A stretch of 37,646 nt of DNA from Oscillospiraceae bacterium (lineage in GTDB: Bacteria; Bacillota; Clostridia; Oscillospirales; Ruminococcaceae). Of the stretch, positions 34,516 through 37,646 are shown one piece after another (positions within the stretch are counted from its first letter, which is position 1; each line of letters opens with the position of its first letter). The position numbers were made by a program, and so were the translations under genes. The stretch is taken from positions 1-37,646 of the forward strand of contig JALEVO010000045.1 in the NCBI GenBank assembly GCA_022788225.1. The letters are read 5' to 3'. A model generated the notes under the pieces. That model worked only from the letters and a program-made list of their open reading frames with translations. It made no database searches and was not told where the DNA came from.

Positions 34516-35200
34516 TTTCAGCTACATTGATGAAAATTACAGAAAAATTATTTTTAATATGCAGGAGGCGGCTGCAAAATACAGAAAACCGGAGGAGAAA
34601 ATTTCTCTTATGGCTGTTACAAAAACGGTTGACCCTGCTGCTGTGAACCATGCTATAGGGCTGGGTATTAACCTGCTGGGTGAAAACCGTGTGCAGGAAT
34701 ATACCGCCAAAAAGGATTTTTACGACAAAAGCGCTGAAGTACACTTTATCGGTCATCTTCAGACTAATAAGGTGAAATATATTATCGATTCTGTTTCCAT
34801 GATTCAGTCGGTGGACAGTATAAAGCTTGCTGAGGAAATCAACAGACACGCCGGAAGGATCGGGAAAAAACAGGATATTCTGATGGAAGTCAATATCGGC
34901 GGAGAGGAATCAAAAAGCGGCGTTGACAAAAGTGCTCTGGAAGAACTGCTTTATCAGACGGCAGAGCTTGAAAATGTGCAGGTCAGAGGGCTTATGGCGA
35001 TTCCGCCGGCTGATTCACCGGAAAAATTTTTGTATGATATGCAGAAATTATATATTGACATTTCCGGGAAAAGCATACATAATATAAGTATGGATTTTCT
35101 TTCAATGGGAATGTCCGGCGATTATGCTGATGCAATCAAATACGGTTCTAATATTATAAGAATCGGAAGAGGACTGTTTGGTCCGAGAAATTATGCCTGA
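34505..35200 (+). CDS. YggS family pyridoxal phosphate-binding protein
   Basis: The 231-residue protein has the alanine-racemase-like barrel of the YggS/YlmE/PLPBP group. The cofactor lysine is Lys40 in LMAVTKTVDP. Other typical segments are LLGENRVQEY, HFIGHLQTNK, SVDSIKLAEEIN, VNIGGEESKSG and LSMGMSGDYADAI. It has no known enzymatic reaction and maintains PLP balance. In Firmicutes it is encoded with sepF and ylmH, as here. It overlaps the HlyD-like gene by 11 bases. A hairpin at 35194-35212 crosses its stop codon. Confidence 0.93.
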   Translation: METDFSYIDENYRKIIFNMQEAAAKYRKPEEKISLMAVTKTVDPAAVNHAIGLGINLLGENRVQEYTAKKDFYDKSAEVHFIGHLQTNKVKYIIDSVSMIQSVDSIKLAEEINRHAGRIGKKQDILMEVNIGGEESKSGVDKSALEELLYQTAELENVQVRGLMAIPPADSPEKFLYDMQKLYIDISGKSIHNISMDFLSMGMSGDYADAIKYGSNIIRIGRGLFGPRNYA

Positions 35201-35212
35201 TTTTTTCAGGCA
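35194..35212 (+). other. Hairpin across the yggS stop codon
   Basis: TGCCTGA (35194-35200) pairs perfectly with TCAGGCA (35206-35212) around a five-T loop. Without a T-run after it, it is at most a weak terminator or an mRNA-end element before sepF. Confidence 0.4.
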
Positions 35213-35267
35213 GATGCTGATTATTTAAGTATTTCATGAAATATTACAGAGATAGGAGAACGAAAGA

Positions 35268-35765
35268 ATGGAAATCTTGAAAAATCTTAAAGACTTTTTT
35301 GTTCCGCAGGAGGATGGGGACGACGAACAGTTTGAGGAAAGTTATCAGAGAAAAAGTTCCTCGTCAGACAGAGAATACCGTGAAAGCAGAAGTGACAGAG
35401 ATTACGAGGGCGGCAGAAGCTATCGTGCTGAACGTTTCGACGATACCGAGGAAAAGAGAAATAAGGTCGTTAACATTCAGGCAACAGCACAGCTTCAGGT
35501 AGTACTTGTAAAACCTGAAAAATTCCAGGATTCAAAGCAGATTGCAGACCACCTTATTGCAAAGAAAACTGTTGTGCTGAATCTGGAAAATGCGTCATCT
35601 GACAACAGAAGAAGAATTATCGACTTCCTCGTCGGCGTTGCTTATGCAAACGGCGGAACACTCAAGCCGGTTGCAAATCAGACATACATTATCACACCGT
35701 ATAATGTAGGATTTATCGGCGGAGATTTAGTTGACGAACTTGAAAGCAACGGAGTTATAATCTGA
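35268..35765 (+). CDS. sepF: Cell division protein SepF
   Basis: The 165-residue protein begins with a membrane-binding amphipathic helix (MEILKNLKDFFV), continues with a charged Ser/Arg/Glu linker (about 20-65), and ends with the SepF domain (VVLVKPEKFQDSKQIADHL, then FLVGVAYANGGTLKPV and YIITPYNV). SepF anchors and bundles FtsZ filaments at the septum. TAGGAGA precedes the ATG. The linker is longer and more acidic than usual but within the family range. ylmH follows 4 bases after the stop. Confidence 0.95.
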   Translation: MEILKNLKDFFVPQEDGDDEQFEESYQRKSSSSDREYRESRSDRDYEGGRSYRAERFDDTEEKRNKVVNIQATAQLQVVLVKPEKFQDSKQIADHLIAKKTVVLNLENASSDNRRRIIDFLVGVAYANGGTLKPVANQTYIITPYNVGFIGGDLVDELESNGVII

Positions 35766-35769
35766 TAAT

Positions 35770-36519
35770 ATGACGGATTTTGACGAGAAGGCTTTTGCTG
35801 CGAGAATTGAGGATCTTGCTGAACTGTCTGAACGAAGAGGAATGATTTTTACGCATTTTCTTAACGAAAGGCAGCAGGTTCTGGCTGAATCAGTGCTTAA
35901 AAGACTGAGATGTGAAAATTACTGCTTTTCTGGCGGCGCAGAAAATGCTGACCGTAAAATTCTTTGCGTATTCAGTGAATACTGCCGCCCGGAAAACAGT
36001 GATTTTCCGATGTCATGCATAACTTTCCGGTTCAAGCCGTCATATAAGCTTTCTCACAGGGATTTTCTCGGGGCACTGACCTCCCTTAATCTGAAACGGG
36101 AGGCTGTGGGGGATATTCTCACAGGTGACGGAATTGCACAGGTTTTCGTGATAGATTCTGTAAAGCAGACCGTTCTGGACGAGATCAGGAAGATAGGCTC
36201 TGTAGGTGTTGAGGTTTCGTCAGATGAACCGCTGCTGCTTGACAAAACACAGTCATACCGTGAAATAAAGGGTACTGCGGCGTCTATGAGGCTGGACTGC
36301 ATTCTTGGTCTTGCTCTTGGAACAAGCCGCAGCAAGGCAGCCGCTGTTATATCATCGGGGGCGGCTGAGGTGAACTACAGACCGGTGACAGATACTTCCT
36401 TTGTTCTTAAAGAGGGAGATATCTTTTCTGTCAGAAAATACGGGAAGTTCCGTATAGAAGAAATATCAGGCGTTTCCAAAAAGGGAAGAATACACATTAA
36501 TGTGTTGAAATATTGTTAA
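35770..36519 (+). CDS. ylmH: YlmH family S4-domain RNA-binding protein
   Basis: The 249-residue protein has an N-terminal YlmH-type domain (about 1-170, including FTHFLNERQQVLAE and HRDFLGALTSLNL) and a C-terminal S4 RNA-binding domain (about 180-245; LDCILGLALGTSRSKAAAVI, GAAEVNY, FSVRKYGKFRI). In Bacillus and Streptococcus the homologue lies in the division cluster and has recently been linked to rescue of stalled ribosomes. Its place between sepF and divIVA is the usual one. The region before the ATG has no strong site of its own and may depend on coupling to sepF. Confidence 0.9.
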   Translation: MTDFDEKAFAARIEDLAELSERRGMIFTHFLNERQQVLAESVLKRLRCENYCFSGGAENADRKILCVFSEYCRPENSDFPMSCITFRFKPSYKLSHRDFLGALTSLNLKREAVGDILTGDGIAQVFVIDSVKQTVLDEIRKIGSVGVEVSSDEPLLLDKTQSYREIKGTAASMRLDCILGLALGTSRSKAAAVISSGAAEVNYRPVTDTSFVLKEGDIFSVRKYGKFRIEEISGVSKKGRIHINVLKYC

Positions 36520-36532
36520 GAGGTGATAGACA

Positions 36533-37213
36533 TTGATAAGTGCAAGTGATATAAGAGACAGGAAATTTGAAAAAGCTGCATTTGGATATAAGCAGGAGGA
36601 TATTGACGATTTCCTCGCAGAACTCATAAGCGAATTTGAACAGATCGATGCTGAAAGGGACGACCTCCACAGCAAGATACAGATACTTGCTGACAAGGTA
36701 AGGGAATACCGTCAGGACGAGGACGCATTAAAGGACGCCCTGCTTGGTGCGCAGAAGCAGGGACATCAGGTTATTGCTGAAGCACAGGAAAAGGCAGATG
36801 CAATCATTGCACAGGCTGAGGCAAAGGCTAAGGAACTTATTGACGAGGCAACTGTTCAGCACGAAGCTGCTATGGAAAAGAACAGACTGGAAATTGAAAA
36901 GGAAAAGAAGAATCTTTACGAGGCTCAGAAACAGGTTACTGAGTTTAAAAAGACTCTCTTTGATATGTATAAATCACATCTTGAAATGATTTCCGCAATG
37001 CCTGAAATCGAAATTGAAGAAGAGGAAGAGGTTCAGACATATGAGCCGGATGAGGAAGGACCTCCGAAGCCGGATCCGTTTGCTACTTCAAGCTTTTCTG
37101 CAAGAAGCGTAAAGGGCGTTTATGAATCAAGATTTTCCGACCTTCAGTTCGGACAGAATAATACCCAGAGCGGTAACCCAAACCCAACATCAATCGAAAA
37201 GGAAGAAGTATAA
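36533..37213 (+). CDS. divIVA: Cell division initiation protein DivIVA
   Basis: The 226-residue protein has the DivIVA N-terminal lipid-binding module (SASDIRDRKFEKAAFGYKQ, then DIDDFLAEL), a long parallel coiled coil (about 30-150), and a Pro/Glu/Ser-rich tail without clear structure. It senses curved membrane at the septum and poles and organises division and wall growth. The start is TTG at 36533 with AGAGGTGATA upstream. Its TAA stop overlaps the ileS ATG (TAATG), so the two are coupled. Confidence 0.92.
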   Translation: MISASDIRDRKFEKAAFGYKQEDIDDFLAELISEFEQIDAERDDLHSKIQILADKVREYRQDEDALKDALLGAQKQGHQVIAEAQEKADAIIAQAEAKAKELIDEATVQHEAAMEKNRLEIEKEKKNLYEAQKQVTEFKKTLFDMYKSHLEMISAMPEIEIEEEEEVQTYEPDEEGPPKPDPFATSSFSARSVKGVYESRFSDLQFGQNNTQSGNPNPTSIEKEEV

Positions 37214-37646
37214 TGGCAATGGATTATAACAAGACTTTGAATCTGCCGAAAACAGACTTTCCTATGAGAGGAAATCTGCCTAAGAGAGAACCTGAAACTC
37301 TTAAAAAATGGGAAGATGAAAGACTTTACTACAAGATGGTCGAAAACAATAAGGATAAGCCGAAGTATATCCTGCACGACGGTCCTCCGTATGCAAACGG
37401 ACAGATTCATCTTGGAACAGCTCTTAACAAGACTTTAAAGGATTTTATTATAAAGCATAAGAATATGACCGGTTACTGCGCTCCGTACGTTCCCGGCTGG
37501 GACACTCACGGACTTCCTATCGAGCTTAAAGCCATGAAGGAAATCGGCGTGGAAAACGGTGCAATTCCTCCGGTTGAACTGAGAAAACAGTGCAAGGACT
37601 TCGCAATGAAGCACGTTAAAAGCCAGATGGAACAGTTCAAGCGTCT
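37213..37646 (+). CDS. ileS: Isoleucyl-tRNA synthetase, N-terminal part (cut by window end)
   Basis: The visible 144 residues match the start of class Ia isoleucyl-tRNA synthetase: DYNKTLNLPKTDFPMRGNLP, the HIGH-type motif in ILHDGPPYANGQIHLG (about residue 62), KDFIIKHKNMTGY and VPGWDTHGLPIE. The gene runs off the right edge, so the editing and anticodon domains are not seen. ATG at 37213 overlaps the divIVA stop; a second in-frame ATG at 37219 would also fit the family start. No T-box leader is present in front of it, so the gene is probably expressed with divIVA instead of through uncharged-tRNA sensing. Confidence 0.95.
   Translation, partial: MAMDYNKTLNLPKTDFPMRGNLPKREPETLKKWEDERLYYKMVENNKDKPKYILHDGPPYANGQIHLGTALNKTLKDFIIKHKNMTGYCAPYVPGWDTHGLPIELKAMKEIGVENGAIPPVELRKQCKDFAMKHVKSQMEQFKR

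Noticed and set aside
37100-37212. Possible T-box leader before ileS
   Set aside because: The space is occupied by divIVA coding sequence, and no specifier stem or antiterminator bulge is visible.

Overview
The window looks like chromosomal DNA of a low- to mid-GC anaerobic Firmicute, most likely Ruminococcus or a close relative in the Oscillospiraceae. The reasons are an IspH-ribosomal protein S1 fusion, clostridial gene orders (miaB-ricA-like-mutS-mutL-miaA-hfq; yggS-sepF-ylmH-divIVA-ileS; tepA-ylzJ...ftsK), frequent TTG starts with strong Shine-Dalgarno sites, and an HgdB-like acyl-CoA dehydratase-related gene. The species assignment is an inference.

Accessory segment (1-8250). It is visibly more AT-rich than the rest and carries remnants of mobile DNA. 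From the left there are two consensus promoters that each run into a hairpin, a helix-turn-helix gene remnant, and a 3'-truncated IS256-family transposase. Then comes a minus-strand operon: a small secreted protein, a 1185-residue secreted RHS/YD-repeat protein ending in an AHH-type HNH nuclease domain, and an unrecognised protein that is the obvious candidate immunity partner. A 5'-truncated gene resembling DUF4367 is cut off where a large serine recombinase begins. The recombinase frame itself has no ordinary start codon that would include its catalytic serine. The segment ends at the 3' end of a tRNA-Leu(UAG) gene, a classic island boundary.

Core segment (8256-37646). All protein genes are on the plus strand. 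An HgdB-like gene is followed by a 156-bp inverted-repeat (MITE-like) element. Next are tepA-ylzJ-uppP-ftsK, a YgiQ radical SAM enzyme, a ComEC-like beta-lactamase-fold hydrolase with a DUF3006 partner, an HI0933-type flavoprotein, cmk-plsC-ispH/rpsA, an SGNH lipoprotein, pncB, a TfoX-N protein and mtnN. The rest is RNA modification and mismatch repair (miaB, ricA-like, mutS, mutL, miaA, hfq), a HlyD-like membrane protein, the septum-placement cluster yggS-sepF-ylmH-divIVA, and the start of ileS, cut by the window end.

Most genes abut or overlap within operons. Clear sigma70-type promoters precede the HgdB-like gene, tepA and mtnN. The most interesting items are the RHS-AHH toxin cassette with its unrecognised neighbours, the start-less recombinase at its insertion junction, the internal ribosome-binding site at the IspH/S1 junction, the cysteine-rich tail on the RicA-like protein, and the MITE-like element. 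No CRISPR array, rRNA or riboswitch was recognised.
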